Source of the DNA: Lingula anatina
Taxonomy: Eukaryota; Brachiopoda; Lingulata; Lingulida; Lingulidae
Direction: 5' to 3'
NCBI RefSeq assembly: GCF_001039355.2
Contig: NW_019775867.1
Coordinates: 76,209-140,208, forward strand
DNA length: 64,000 bases
Below are positions 46,401 through 61,400 of this stretch, in pieces (position 1 is the stretch's first letter; each line of letters begins with the position of its first letter). Position numbers and translations under genes: made by a program. The notes under the pieces were generated by a model that did no database searches, had not been told where the DNA came from, and worked only from the letters and a program-made list of their open reading frames with translations.

Positions 46401-49400
46401 GTATTATCACCACGTGGAAATATGGCCGCTTTGCCGTCAAATTCATTTCTAGCATTAATTTCAAAATACACGACAATTAAAGTCATAAAGAGAACGGGGG
46501 CCGTCATTCATTTTTTATTGAATTAATGCAATTTTTTTGTGAAATTTTCATTTTTCTCATTCTGGCATTTTCTTAGTGTGAACTTGAACTCTCATGGGCC
46601 TGAAGCCTTATGCTTTTACTTGCATCGGTTTTACCTGTTGTGCATAGTTAAAATTTGATGTTGCATTTGCAGTTAAGCACAATGTATCATTGCATCAGAA
46701 TTGACAATATCCTATTTTGTATCCTTTTGTGTTTTATTGTACCACCAGCGGTGGCACTGGCGGTACACATGGTTTTAGTCCCGTCCGGATTTTCGCCGGC
46801 TCCGCCGCCATGTTACCATTACCGCTTCTCCTCCTAGACGGTAAGGGCCTCCGTACCCACCTCATGGATTTAGGTCACCTATAATCTCAACTCGTTCCAC
46901 GTAAAATTTGGGCTTTGTCGGTAATGGGGTCCAGGTGTGGCACTCATTCAATACACCCTTGTTCAATAATGGCAAAATTAAATGCTAATTATCTACCCTA
47001 CGGAAGGAATTATGGGAAAAATTTCTACGGACGGCTTTCTAAAAGTCATATGTGTAGATTTCAAATATGCCCTTGGATTTGACCTTTGACCCTTATTTCA
47101 AGGTCAAACGGGCCAAAATTTTCAAAAAAACGGAATTTTTTACGAAAAAAAAATTATTTGTGCTGTTATTCAGACACTACACAGACTTAACCAATAATAT
47201 TATTGGAAAGTGTTACCCTTAGGGTCATCTTTCATCTCCGTGAATTTGGGGTCAATCGGTGCATTTTCAGGGGAGTAGCTGCCATAAGATACCGAAACTG
47301 AAAACTGTCTCTAATTTCAGGAACCGTTAATGCTAGAGACCCATTCTTTTTTGCATTTTGTAGAGCATGTAAAGCCCAACACTGGGGGTGGTCTCCGTTT
47401 TTTTGTATTCCATACGGTTTTCGAGTTACGCTGTATCAAAAAGTACATTGTGGTGGTGAAAGCAAAATGTGCAGTACAGTAATGGATTATAAATTTTGAA
47501 CCCCTGGAAAATAAAACATAAGGCTTGGCGAGGCAGACAACTTCTGGTCAAAAATGACATAATTTCATGAAATTTGAACATCTGGAACTTCTAAGCACCT
47601 CCCATTTCAAGAATTTCAACCAAAATGACCTTTTCTTTATTTAATTAATTTTTTCTGTAGGAAAATTATGGCACATTATTGTAACTCCAAAATTGTAACG
47701 TTTAGTCCCCTACATCTCCAAAACTGGCAGAGATAGGTCTGTAGTTACTATTAAAGTTGAACAGGAAGTAGCATACTGGCAATCTAAATGTGACCTTGAA
47801 ATTGACCTTTGGCCTACTTTTTACCATGAATTGAACTTTGCAAGTTTTTGTTCCCTTTTATCTCCAAAACTGGCAGAGATAGGGCCATAGTTACTATTGA
47901 ACTTAAATAGGAAGTCATATACTGGCAATCTAAGTGTGACCTTAAAATTGACCTTTGACCTACTTTTCACCATGAACTGAACTTTGCAAGTTTTTGTTCC
48001 CTTTTAACTCCAAACCTGGCAGAGATAGGTCCATAGTTACTATTGAAGTTGAATAGGAAGTCATATACTTTCAATTTACTGTGACCTTGAAATTGACCTT
48101 TGACCTACCTTACGATGAACTGAACTTTGATTGTACCATTTTCAGTTATATATATTTTTTGCATTTTTTGAAAATACTTGTTGATTGCATTTTTTACAGC
48201 TTGTCAAGCACAAGACTGGTGGTGGCGTCCCTTTTTTTTGTGTGTGTGGGGGGTCTATATGAATGTGCTTACTCCAGCTGGTGGTACAATATTCGGATGC
48301 GGTATCGCCTCTCTGATCCTCTAGTTATTTTCTGCTTTTTGTCTGTACATTTGACCGCTTTACTGCCTTGTTTTTTTTACTAATTTTTAAGCTCTTTCTG
48401 CAGATGTAATGCAAGTTATTGTATGCATCAAAGAGGGCTTCATAATTATGACTACAAACCTGACTTTTCCCAGCACAAATAATGAAAATAAAGATAAAAT
48501 CAATCAAATAAAGGAAACCGTAAATGTTATGTAATTTGGTTTTTATGAACAGCCACATGATATCTGAATGAGAGAGAAATGATGGGGGAGATTTTGAATC
48601 TGTTTTATTTTAAAAAGTCTGAAATCATTTTCAGGATGTCTGCAGGTATGCCCTATGTGTGAACGATCTTGGTTGTTGTTTCAACAATAAAATATTAAAA
48701 TATCTGTGTTAGTTTCACTCAAGTTTTGGTGAGAAAAACACTGGAATTTATAAGCTTGAAATCTTGTACAGACCAGGACGCTAAGGGAGGATAAAAAGCA
48801 TAACAATATTGATACCAGTAGTACATCCAGCCTGTTGTTGTTGACAGGTATTTAATCAGAGTAAACTACTTTTTCTGTCTTTGGCAAGCTCCAATTTTGC
48901 AGAAGGGCAGAAGATGCCTATCTTTTCATTATCTTTCATGTAACCATTTACACTGACATTCCAGATTTTAATTATCTTCCTAGCAATGCAACCCATACTT
49001 GACATGGAATTTTTTAGAATTGTGCAAAAGTTATAATTTATGTAGTCTTTTGAATTGTGAAAAAATTCCATTTGCTGAGAAATTGAAAATGTATGTGGTT
49101 GACTAAAAGCGAGTTAGAATATAACCCAATTTTATCAGAACTGCACACCTTGCACATGCCACATACACATAGCACTAGTGCAGAGGTGGGTGTCTAGTAT
49201 TCTAAAACATTAAGTGTCAGCAATAACACTGTCACAACTACTATAATAAGCTATGATGAAGTGTAGCAGTATTTTTTTTCTAGGGTAGAAAGTTCTCAGC
49301 AGACCTCCAGCCCAATGGAAAAATTTGGTGGCCAGAGGGCAAAATGTCCTTCAACTCTCCCAGTGCTTGGGCCATTCACTGCAAGAAGATGGTCAATCCA

Positions 49401-52400
49401 TCCAAGAAGTCGGGATGTGGATGGGCATCGGTCGGTATATATTTGTGATAGCTAACTGCTATTATTGGCATACCAGTAACTGGATAGCCCTGGCATAACA
49501 AGACATGGTATAATTTTAGTTATGATGGGATTTAAGTTGTGCCATGACAGACAGATAATAACTGAAAGTTATGTTATAACATATTTCAATATAGTAAAAA
49601 GTATTCTTTTTGTTAAATGACTGGCTGTATGATATAACATTTCCCATAAAAAAAATTGTGTGAGAAAGATACTTAATCATAATTAGATAAAATTGGATCA
49701 GATAATTAAAAAAATACAAATTATAGCCTTAGAGAGATTTTATTGAACAATTGGTATTTTTATCTTGAAGGTAAAATATAAAGGAAGGAAATTGGATGCC
49801 TGGAAGACAACTTGGTTTAGGAGACAAAAACCAAACAGTTTCCCAACAGTAAGTTTACATATGAACCACTTCATATTAAATGTACTAAGACTCACATTGC
49901 AATTTTTTTGGTATTTTGATAATACCACCTTCCCTGGACAATGTCCAGCATAAAATGGACATTGATATGGTTGCTGTCTATTGCATAGCCCACCTTTAAT
50001 AAAGAGGAATCTTCAGACGTAAAAGATGAAGAAAATGAGGAGAATGGGACCGGACTTGAGGACCAAGAATCAAAAGCTAAAACAAGGAAAACTAGTGAAG
50101 TAGACAAGACTGGAGAAGGTAATTTGACTTTGCCTGACATAGATCAAACTGTGAGATGTTTGTATTTGATGACTTTGACTTTTTGCTTTTAACTTTTACT
50201 TGTTGAGAGAGACAGAGGGAGGAATGAAGGAGACTGTTACTTTGAGCAAGAAAAAGAAATGGATTTACTTGTTGATAGAAAAATCCACTTCTTTACAGAA
50301 ATAAGTTCTACTTGTCTATTTTAGAAAAGAAAAAAACTGATTTTTAATTATGCTTGTTGACAAAGAAATGTCATTTGAAAGTCATTGTGCCAGGGCCTTC
50401 ATAAGCTGATGTATAGTTAACATTTCCATATTTTCTTCATCAAAATGTAGCAGAAGGAAGAAAAATCTCAGTTAAACATTCCTCATTAGGAAAGAAGAGA
50501 CAGAATAAGTAAGTTACTCAGTTTGACATGTGACCTGTGTTAAAGTGAACCAACTTGTGACACTTGTAATATCTTAATGATAAGTAACCTGGAAATACAT
50601 TGCCAAATACATAGAGCAATAATTAGAAAATTGCCATTTTGTAGTTGAAACGAAATCTAAATACCACCCAAATTGCATGTATAGTGTGGTGGTGATTATG
50701 CTATTAAGAATTCTGTTATATTGTATCAAAATTGACAAAAAAGTATTTTGTGTATAATCAATAAAACACCTTAAGTGGTAAATCAGGTTTTATTCTCTAA
50801 CTTACAGAATGAATTTTTCCTCAGATTAAATTCCTAGGCATGTAAACGGTCTCATTATTGAACTAATTAGATACGTAAAGTGTTCTTTTGACATTTTCTG
50901 CATCTTAAACATATTGTTAGTTGATAATATAAAAACGATGCTAAACCTGTTATTGTTTATTTTGTAATAAAGTGTCAAAAATGGAAATAAACTCATATCA
51001 TTGCAGTTTGTCAGATTCAATCATTCACTATGTTCAGAATCTCAGACTGGAGCAAATAGGACATTTAAAATTGTTCTGTTGACATTTTTCTTATGTCAGT
51101 TTTCCTTAGTTGATCATATAAAAATGACAGTAAATTGATTATTAAAAAAAACAGTATTTTAAGTAAAAAATGGTGTTGAAAATGGAAATAAACTCATTTG
51201 ATCACAGTTATCTCTTGTTTACATTTTGGTATTTTCAAGGTGTGACACTGAACTTCCATGGGCTTGAAGACTTTTGCTAGTCACATGTTTTGAATATCCA
51301 TGATACTTTTATTTTCTTATTAAAATTGATGGTCATTTTGCTGTTAAGCATTATGTAATATTGCATCAAAAATGAAGAAAATCCTATTGTGGGCACTGCC
51401 CCCATACTGTCCATTAATGGAAAACCATATCACTTACTCTTCTCAAACTTACAGAAAGGTAACATAGGACTAAAATACGGCTTCAGTTGAAAATCCTGTC
51501 TTATTGGTTAAAACCCTGTCTTATTGGTTAACTTTTCTGGAAATTATATAGTTTTTTGTCATAATTAAAATTTTGTGAATTATTATTTTCTGCCTTTTAT
51601 CTGTACATTTGACAGCTTTGCTGCCTTGTAATTCCAGTGACCTTAACACCTTGGTTGAATGTTCCACATTTGCTGCCCAGGGGAGGATCCAGCCATTCAC
51701 AATTTCCATTTCTTCAAACTGTCTTCTACTTTTGGTCAGTAAACCTGATAAGAGCATAGATGTGCTGAAAGTTCATTTAACTCTGTTCATAAATAATTTT
51801 CAATTGACTAAAGTCTGCAGAGTAATAAGTATGATGAATTGGAAAAGAATGTTTTTTTTCCCTCAGCAAAATGGAATGTGTTTTGTAGTTGGCTAAAACT
51901 TAATCGGAGTGGACCTTGCTTATGTTACCTCCTATGAATTACATTGTTTTATTAGACACCGTTCAGCACACCTTTCTTAACTTCAGTATGTTGCTAAGCT
52001 GATGCTCTACAGTTCATCATCTCATTTTACTTCACAGTACCACATGACCTTGATCTTTCACTTCATTTTTGCATATTGATGTAGGTGTTTATAATGCTCT
52101 TTTACCTTCTAATCATTTATATCATAGCATTAATAGGGTGGTGATCAATTGAAATACATCTTTAACATACAGATCTAGTGTTGTTTTTCTAAAACTTGAA
52201 AACTGGTATATACCGTGGCGCTTCCCCTTTAAGGTATTACATAGATTTAAAACCCATAAGATATTTACATGGCTCTCACAGATTTCAAATTTTTCTTTGT
52301 AGACAAGGGCAAAATAGTTAACCAAAAATTGTCTTATATTCAGGATTTCCACAGTCACTTGACCTGTAGTGAGATAGTCGGCTACCTTGGAGGGAGATGG

Positions 52401-55400
52401 GACCCAGTCAGCCAGCGTAAGAGCTACATAGAAATTTAAATTTACAATTACATTTAGACACTTTTATTCAGTTGAAATTTGCATAAGTATATGCTGTGTT
52501 TTAAGTACTTCTTATTATTAACTAACCAACTCACAAACTTTCAGTTTACTAGTTACAAGTTTAGTATAAAAAGAATTTATGTTTAAAGTTCTAACATTAC
52601 ATATTTTTTAAATATTAATGATAAAATAAAAATGATTAGGTAGTAATTAAGATTTTTGTGGACATGGTGCATAAAGCGACAATGCATATCTGTCATATAT
52701 AGGCCTATCAAAAGATGCTAGCTGCATCAGATAAAGTATGGCCAGTTTACTGATAATGTAATATTGGTGAAAGAGTTGTTTTTGGATTTTTGATTTTCTC
52801 TATTATCTGGGCCCATATCAGGAAAAATCAGTATATGCCAGTAATAAGTTACTCAGTGACATTGTAAACAGCCCTATATAAGATATCTTGGATAGTGAGC
52901 GTCATTCTGATCTTCAAAGCAAACTACCCTATTTTCAGGGTTTGTGTCTTAAAGCATTCTTTAACTTTGGTCACTTAGTGCAGTATAATATTAATGTTTT
53001 AACTTCTCACTTATCCCATACATACATACATACATACATACATACATGTCTGATGTGAGAGAGAGAGAGAAACAAGACACATTCAAAGCTGAATATTGAT
53101 AAATTTATTCTTTATTCGAAACGGCAGGAGATGACCCCTTTAAATATATAAGTTTTTGAATGCAGTTTGGATTTGCAATGTCTGTCAATAGATGATTACT
53201 ATCAATCATGGTTATCATCTACTGACAAAAAATTAAAGTTCAGAAATAGATCCATATTAGTATACCAGTAGATCATCTGAGACAGATATCTTATAATCTT
53301 TGTAACCCATTGTTTCCTCTACTTCAGACATGAGTGTCCAGCAAGCATTCCCATGTCGCTGTAGATTGGGAGACCAGGAAAATGCCAGTAAAGTGGAAAA
53401 TGAGGTATTGTTGTATTATATGACTTGAATACATTCAACATGCCAAAAGATAAACCAAATTAATCACTCGATCAGTCATAAAAGAGCTATAAACTACTTC
53501 TTGAAATTTGTTGGTCATAAATTTGACCTACTTATTATACTACCAGAGTGGCACTGGTGGTACACATGGTTTTTAGTCCAGACTGGTATCATCTGCCACC
53601 ACGTCACCGTTACTTCTTCTCCTCCTGAACTACAAGAGCCCCTGTATCCATCTCTTGTATGTGGGTCACATATAATCTCAACTCCATCCATGTGAATTTT
53701 GGGCTTTATCAGTGCTAGGATCTAGATTTGGTACTCTTTACAACACGCCCTTGTCCAAAATTTGCAAAATTAAATGCTAAATATCTCCCAAAAAAAAAAA
53801 GGAATTATGGGAAAAATTTCTATAGATGGCTGACCGAAAGTCATATGTGGAGATATCAAATATGCCCTTGGATGTGACCTTTGACCTTTATTTCAAGGTT
53901 AAATGGGCCAAAATATTCTAAAATACGAATTTTTTGCGGAAAAAAATATTTCTGCCTATTTTCAGAAACTTCACAGGCCTAACCTATAATATATGGACAG
54001 GTGTTACACTCAGGGACATATTTCATCCTCGTGAGTTTGGGGTCAATCGGTGCATTTTCACGGGAGAAGTGACCATTAGATGCCGAAATTGAAAACTAAT
54101 TCTGGAGTAAATGCTGGAGACCTTTTTTTTTGCATTTCGTAGAGCTTGTCAAGCGCAACACTAAGAGGTGGTGTCCGTTTTTTTGTTTTTCATACGGTTT
54201 ACGAGTTTGCTATATCAAAAAGTACAACATGGTGGTGAAAATAAAAAGTGAAACTGGGGTAGCACTAGTTTTTTTTTTTTGTTTCAGCCAAACTTCTGAA
54301 AAAATTAAGCCAAATCAAAAATCTTTTAGCAAACTTATAATATTTTTAGCCAAATAAAAAAATGACAATTTAAGGAATGTAAACCAATATTTATTCCATT
54401 TTAAATCATTTTTTACAATGTTGATGCAAACAAGATTTAAAATCTAATGAATCTTTCCTTCTTTTTTAATTGTTCATGTTCTTGTACTATATACATGTAA
54501 CATATCATCCAAAGGTGTAAAAAATAAATGATGCAAGTGTTCAAAATTGATGATTCTAAAATGGTTTGGACCCCATCCTCTTCCATTTGTATTAGATGTG
54601 CAGGTCCACATTATTGTCAAAAAAAGGCAGGTCATTGAAAGCCAGTGACAGTGGGACGGTATTAAACATTAACAAATATGTCAAATAAATGGGGGGGGGG
54701 GGGGGGGGGGGGGGCGGCAGTATTCATTTTTATGTATTGCAAAGTTCAGATTTCCAACTGCTAAAGCAAAGTCTCGTCGGAGGATACGTCACGCCCCCCT
54801 CCATTTTTATTTAAGATCTGCATCGATCTCAGGTATGCTATTTTGGCCCAACCCCAAAATGTCAGAAATCCACAAATAGTTGGAAAAACCTCGTCCCTGC
54901 TTTAAGATAATATGGCTCAGGTGAACCCTAAATGTTCAGCATAAGTCCTCATTGGAAGGAAAGTATCACCATTGGTGACACTGTACTTTTTTGTATTTTT
55001 ATATAAGTTCATCTCTAGATTGGTATCATATTGCTTCAGTTCTGCTTAAGATTATACAATACACCCTAGATTAAAACCAAAATGGTTGAATTTCACTCCA
55101 TATTGGTATCAGAATATTACAGTTCTATTCTAGATTCGTCAGAACATGGACCATCGAGATTTAATGTTGGTGGGTTGGTACCACAGCCACACCACATTCC
55201 AGGCTGACCCATCCCTCAGAGATGTGGAGAGCCAGCTCAACTATCAGCTCCAGTTGAAGGGATCAGGAAACTCCTACCAGCCTTGCCTTGGCATCATTGC
55301 TTGTAAGTTTAGGCTTGAAAATAATAGTAATTCCTAACTTTTAGTCTGCCAATATTGTTGCCTATATTTTATGTAAAAGATTTTAGGAAATACACAATTT

Positions 55401-58400
55401 CATTTAGATTTTTGATATAAATTGTAATCATTATTCATATGTCATGAATTTTAAATTAACTAGAATGAGATAAATGCTTGTTTTATGGATGTTGTTGAAT
55501 ATTTCCAGCTGCATATGATGTACACCATTCAAGAAAAGATACTATAATCAATGCATTTTGGGTGGCGCCCCCACCAGAGGTAGGTGGTGGTATAATCTGT
55601 AAAAACTGCCAGTACATTGGATATTTGTTGTATATTTTTCCTTTTCTAGTTTGTCTTTCATTGTTCTATAAAGAAAATAGTTTGAAACTTTCATCTACAA
55701 CTCTGCGTGCTTTCTCACAATCAACATGGTGGAAGGAGGTGGACTTCGGCAGGGTCTCTAGGAATACCCCAGACTTCGGTGTGAAAAGTATATGTTTCTG
55801 GTGCAGAAAAGATTGCATGGAAACTTAATCTTGCCTACAAATATCAGACGAGTTGAATTTTGCTTTGGGAGTGGACCAGACACGTTAAGAATCATTTATG
55901 AAATCTGAATGTGCTTCGCATCCAGGGTCAAGTCAGGGATGATAGGGAGCCCATTCTTCAAACTGCTTTCAATAACTTCATGTTTTCAGAAAAAGGCCAC
56001 ATTCAGTGTTGGAAAGCCTACAGTGTAGCGTGGGGAGGGGGGGGGGGTACTTTCCAGAAGGAAGCTCTTGACAGCTATGGTAGAGCACAGGGGGCAACCA
56101 ACTGCCGTGTCATTAGAGAATATATTATTCCTTCAGTTGCATCAGTGCAGTGTAAAATGCCTTAACTCCAGCTTAAAACTCACTAACCACATCATTTTTG
56201 GCCCACACTCAAGTGGGAGAAGCAAGAGTGCCCACACCTGTATGGGTGACAGGTCCTATGTCAGGTGACTTAAGCTCTGATAGTGTTCCAGTTGGTTGGG
56301 GACTGAAGCAACTTGGAGATTCTCCTGTCAAGTCATTTCTTCTCAGTGAATTTGAGAAAGGAATTACATCAGAAAAGAAGGAATATCCAACTGATGTCTT
56401 TTAAGAAATGAAGAATAAAAAACAAACAAGAAACAAGGATGTATGGCTGAGTGTTCAACAAATCATTGGTTATTTTTCATGTTTAAATATTTTAATTTAT
56501 TTAATGTGGGAAGCTAGATATAGTGCACAATGATTGTACTGATGAAGAAGCAAAGGAGAATGCCCTCTAAAGGCAAACATTAAAGAAACAGATCAAATAA
56601 ATGTTAGGTTTATGAAAAGACAAATATACATAATAGGCTTTTTAAGTTTTTTAAAAAATTCTGTAGCCATATAAATCATAAATATTTAGCACAGTGTCCT
56701 GCTAAATGCAGATTATAAGTAAGTAATTTTTTTCATTCAGCTTTTTAAAATATATAATGATGTATATAATGTAAATATCAGATGTATAGAATGTGCCCCT
56801 GTATATGTATTTGCGCTAGTTTTCAGTCAAGTGAATGGATATGTAGTGTCTTTTAAATTTCTCATAAATTGGTCATGGTGCCTTTTTATCCACTTTTATA
56901 CAAATGAAAAGAAAAACAGTTTCATATTTTGCTTTAAAACTTGCAGGACTGATTTATATACTAATCAAGTGTCAAAATATGCATGATTAATTTAGTTTTT
57001 TTGATATAATGCAGTTTTTTTGTATATAAGTGGTTTTTCCTCAGGTTTAATTCTAAGGCATGTTAACAGTCTCAGTATTGAACTGATTAGATATATTAAA
57101 GTGTTCTTTTGACATCTTCAGCATTTAGCAATTTTGTTAGACTAGTTTTGTTCAAGGAAAACCAATAGGCATATTGTCTTGAAAATCACACAAGTGTTAC
57201 AAAAATACATGCTGTGTTTGAAAATTAGCTTGATCAGACCATTTTTTAAATAAAAGTTTTATTTTATTTTATTATTTTTTTTGCTGCCTTTGGCATATTT
57301 TGAGAACTCTTCTTTATTGCATTTTGTATAGCTTATCAATCACAACACTGGTGATGGTGTCCACATTTTTGGTTTTTCATACGAATGCACTTACTCCAGC
57401 TGGTGGTACAATATCTGGAGGCAATGTCGTCTCTCTGATCCTCTAGTTGTGAAATAGTGTCAAAAATGGAAATAAACTCATGTCAGTGCAGTTTGTCACA
57501 TATGATCAGAATTTCAGAATGGAGCAAATTGGACATTTAAAATTGTTCTTTTGATATTTTTCCATCTAAAAAATGTGTTAGTTGATCATATATAAATGAA
57601 AGTAATTTAGTTATAATATATTACATAATAAAGTGTTAACAATGGAAATAAACTCATTTTAGTGCAGTTATTTCTTGTTTACATCTTGGCATTTTCAGAT
57701 GTGACATTTTCAGATGAGGCTGAAGACCTCTGCTTTTCTAATCATTATGCTGTAATGCATCAGAAATGAAGAAAACCCTATTTTGGGCATCGTCAACATA
57801 ATGACTATTTCAGGAAAACTATGTACCTTATTATTCTCAAACTTACAGAAAAAAAAATGACTAAAATACAGGTTGAGTTAGAAACCAGTCTAACTGGAAT
57901 CTTTTTCTTGAAGTCCTTCAGTTTTTTGTGGAATCCTATTTTGTCACTTATTGGCATTTTCAAGGTGTGACTTTGTTACCTGCAGTTACCTGTAGTGCAT
58001 AATTAAAAATTGGTGGTGATTATTCTGTTAGGCATTATGTAATATCGCATCAAACTGATGCCAAAGTGACAATTAAAGAGAAACCATATTTAATATACTT
58101 GATTCCCAAACTTACTGAAAAGACTCTGGACCAGTCTGATTGCATTCTTGGAAGCAATGCAATTCTTCATAAAATTTTCAATTTTCACATATCACCATTT
58201 TCATTGTGGGACTTACAATTCCCAGAGGCATGAAACCAAATCATAATTTCATTTTCTGAATGTCCATGTATATGTGTGCCCTGTTGTGCATAATTAATAT
58301 TTGTCATTGGCTTTGCTGTTAAGCATAATGTTTTATTGCATCAAAATTGGCCAAAAAAAAACTTTTTTGTGCATCACTATTTTCTGCTTTTTGTCTGTTC

Positions 58401-61400
58401 ATTTGACAGCTTTGCTGCCTTGATTTTGAACATGCAATACAGATAACACAAGAAGTGGAAAATCAGTTGATCTATTATCTTTAAACTTACAGGAGTGATC
58501 AGCATTGTTAAAATAAGGTTGAGTTTGAAAACTAGCCTGATGTTATTATTTTTCTGGAACTTAGGCAGCTTTTTTTCTTGTTCTCATCATGGCAATTTTA
58601 AAGGTGCAACTTCAAACTTCATGGGCTTGGAGGCTTTAGCTAGTCACATTTTTTGAATTACAATATATTATTGCATCAAAATTGACAAAAAACATATTAT
58701 GTACTACATTATTTTTTTGTTTTTTGTCTGCACATTTGAGATTTTTTTTTTTGCATTAACTTGTTATTTTTATTTTTCAGAACAAAATGGATGACTATGG
58801 CATGCCGATGTCCATGAATTATAGCATCTCACAGGACACTTACATCACACAAGATATTGTTAATGAATTGGTGAGATCAAGTTTGTTAACTAAGACACTT
58901 TATATTTTCATTAGATTTTCATTATATCTTTTCTTTATATTTTCATTACATTAATGGAATGAAATGGATTAATATTTATGTACAGCCACATCAGCAATAC
59001 TCTCATCTTTGAAAAGACTTCTCTGTAGAATAAGTCCTTGATTTTGTGTAGTAAAAATCAACCAACTAGTTCACATGACTTTGCACTGTTGTATGATCCC
59101 TTTTCCTAATCCATGGGCTTTGTTTGTGGAAGAGAAGGGTGGTTTCGGCGTGTGTTACTTTTCTTCATCTGAGATTTGCGCCAATTTTGACAGAAATCCA
59201 ATGCATTGTGAAAAAGATTATGGATGATTGAAAGGTAGAAACCAGCCATATCAAATATAACAAGGCAGCAAAGCTGTCAAATGTACAGACAAAAAACAGG
59301 AAATAACTATGCACAAAATAGGCTACTGTCAATTCTGATGCAAAAGTACATTATGTTAAACTGCAAATTCAACATCAAATTTTAATTATGCTCAACANAA
59401 AAATGTGCAATTTTCCTTACTTGTTATTCTTTTGAACTGGTTTATGGCCACATTAGTGTTTTTCCACTGATTAACTCTTGTCTTTATCAACAATTATTTG
59501 TTCATTCTATCAAGGATTTGCTTACTAATTACACCAATGTTGCTTTTAGCATGGAACATGGATGGGGAAATTTTCTTTGTGATCTGTGACAGTAATAAAG
59601 CTTTGTTCTCACCTTTGATCACAACGCAATTGTCTAATTCTAGCTATAGCTTACTTGCAATGAATTGGCTTCATTGTTTATCTTTTTATTTCATCAGGTG
59701 CTCTACTGTATTTAGCAGTGGTGTTTTTTTGAAGCATTTTCTCATATTCGCATATGTCCATATTGTAATACGGTAATATGCCATGAATTTCTTACAGAAG
59801 AAATTAATTAAATAAGGAAAAGATCATTTTGGTTGAAATTCATGAAATAGGAGGCATCAGAAATTCCAAATGTTCAAATTTCATGAAATTCTGTCATTTT
59901 TGAACAGAATTTGTCTGTTTTGTAGCCAGGCCATTTGTCATCTTTTCCGGATGATCTCCGTATCAATTACCATATTGTATAAAGAATGTGTATCGGTAAT
60001 TGCAACTCAAGGGATATACATACTTTTAACCAATCACTACGTTTATGTCCCAAGGTGCTACATAACCATCGGTACCGTTGGCTAGGTACGCAAAACAGCG
60101 TCGTAATCAGTAGTCTCTTTTTTCAAAGGCGATTCTGGCAGCCAGAAAGTAGTGTCATATTTCGAAAACAATCCTTGCACTTAGAATAAGAGGGGTAGGA
60201 CAAGAGGCGGCTACCAATTAGTGTCTACCCTGACCAGATAACTTTCACCATTGAAGCCAGGTCAGTGTTACGTTTCTCCTCTCCGTGCATTGAAGCCGAG
60301 ACGACAGTTGATCGGTGTCTGTGGCGCACAGGTAGGCTTCATTGGTGATTAGCGTCCACTGTGACCATGTTTGTCGCCTTCACCGTTGAAGTCGGGCTGA
60401 GATTTATGCACGTGTGCGGCCTCTCCTCGCTGTACACCGGTCAGTGTTAACGATCTGAGCGAGAAGAGAAGGCAATTAATTGCAGTTCTTAATTGATTCT
60501 CCTGTTATCTTGATGAATGGTGTTGACAATGTTGTTTTGCATCCAATCCAACTGTATCGATCGTTATTTTGCATTTACGGCCACACACGTACATGGTACT
60601 CAAGTGAAGGTACACTAGAGCTACATTGCCGACTTTGATTTTTATGAGCCCGAAAACAGCCCGATGGCCAATTTTTAAGCTGTAGGAAATTTACAAAAAT
60701 CAAGATTGTGCAAAAAGCTTACTGGTAGAATTTCATGATCCATAAAAAACCTCCAGCCGGCTGATTTTAGGTTTGTTCAAAGTTTAGGCAGTCAGACTGT
60801 CACCTTTGTCTTGGCATTTGTCACTGATTAGTGCCTAACCCGGTGTAAAAGGTGTATTAGTGTGATCATATGTGTGGAATTTCATGTCAGATGGACATAT
60901 AAAGATCTAAAAATTCATAACAATATTAAAAAAAAGATACATCTTTGCACAGCAGTCGTAGATTGGTACGATTCAGTTGTTAGTTACGAACTACTTCCTG
61001 GTTTTCACAAGGTCCTTCAAAAACTTTAAAACATCATTATAATTGCAGCACATACCATAAAAAACCCAAAAATACTTAGATATGGACATATCAAATTATA
61101 TAAATGTCAAAATTCCACATGACAACGATTATAGCCTCCCGGGAATTCCTTTCCCTTTACACTCTTTGTCGCACTGGCAGTTGATGCAGCATGTATTTCA
61201 AAACAAGTTGTCTGCAAATTAAGCACGATTTTGCACCTTCTAGTTCTGTGTCTTGTTTTCATATCATGTGCCTATTATTTCTACAAGTATTTTCTTCCCA
61301 AAATGCGTAAAGAAGAAATGTTATCTTACCATGTTGTTTGAAAAACTGCTTTTTTCACCAAGTCCATGCCTTCTCGTTCACCTCCAGTTAAAAATGACCA

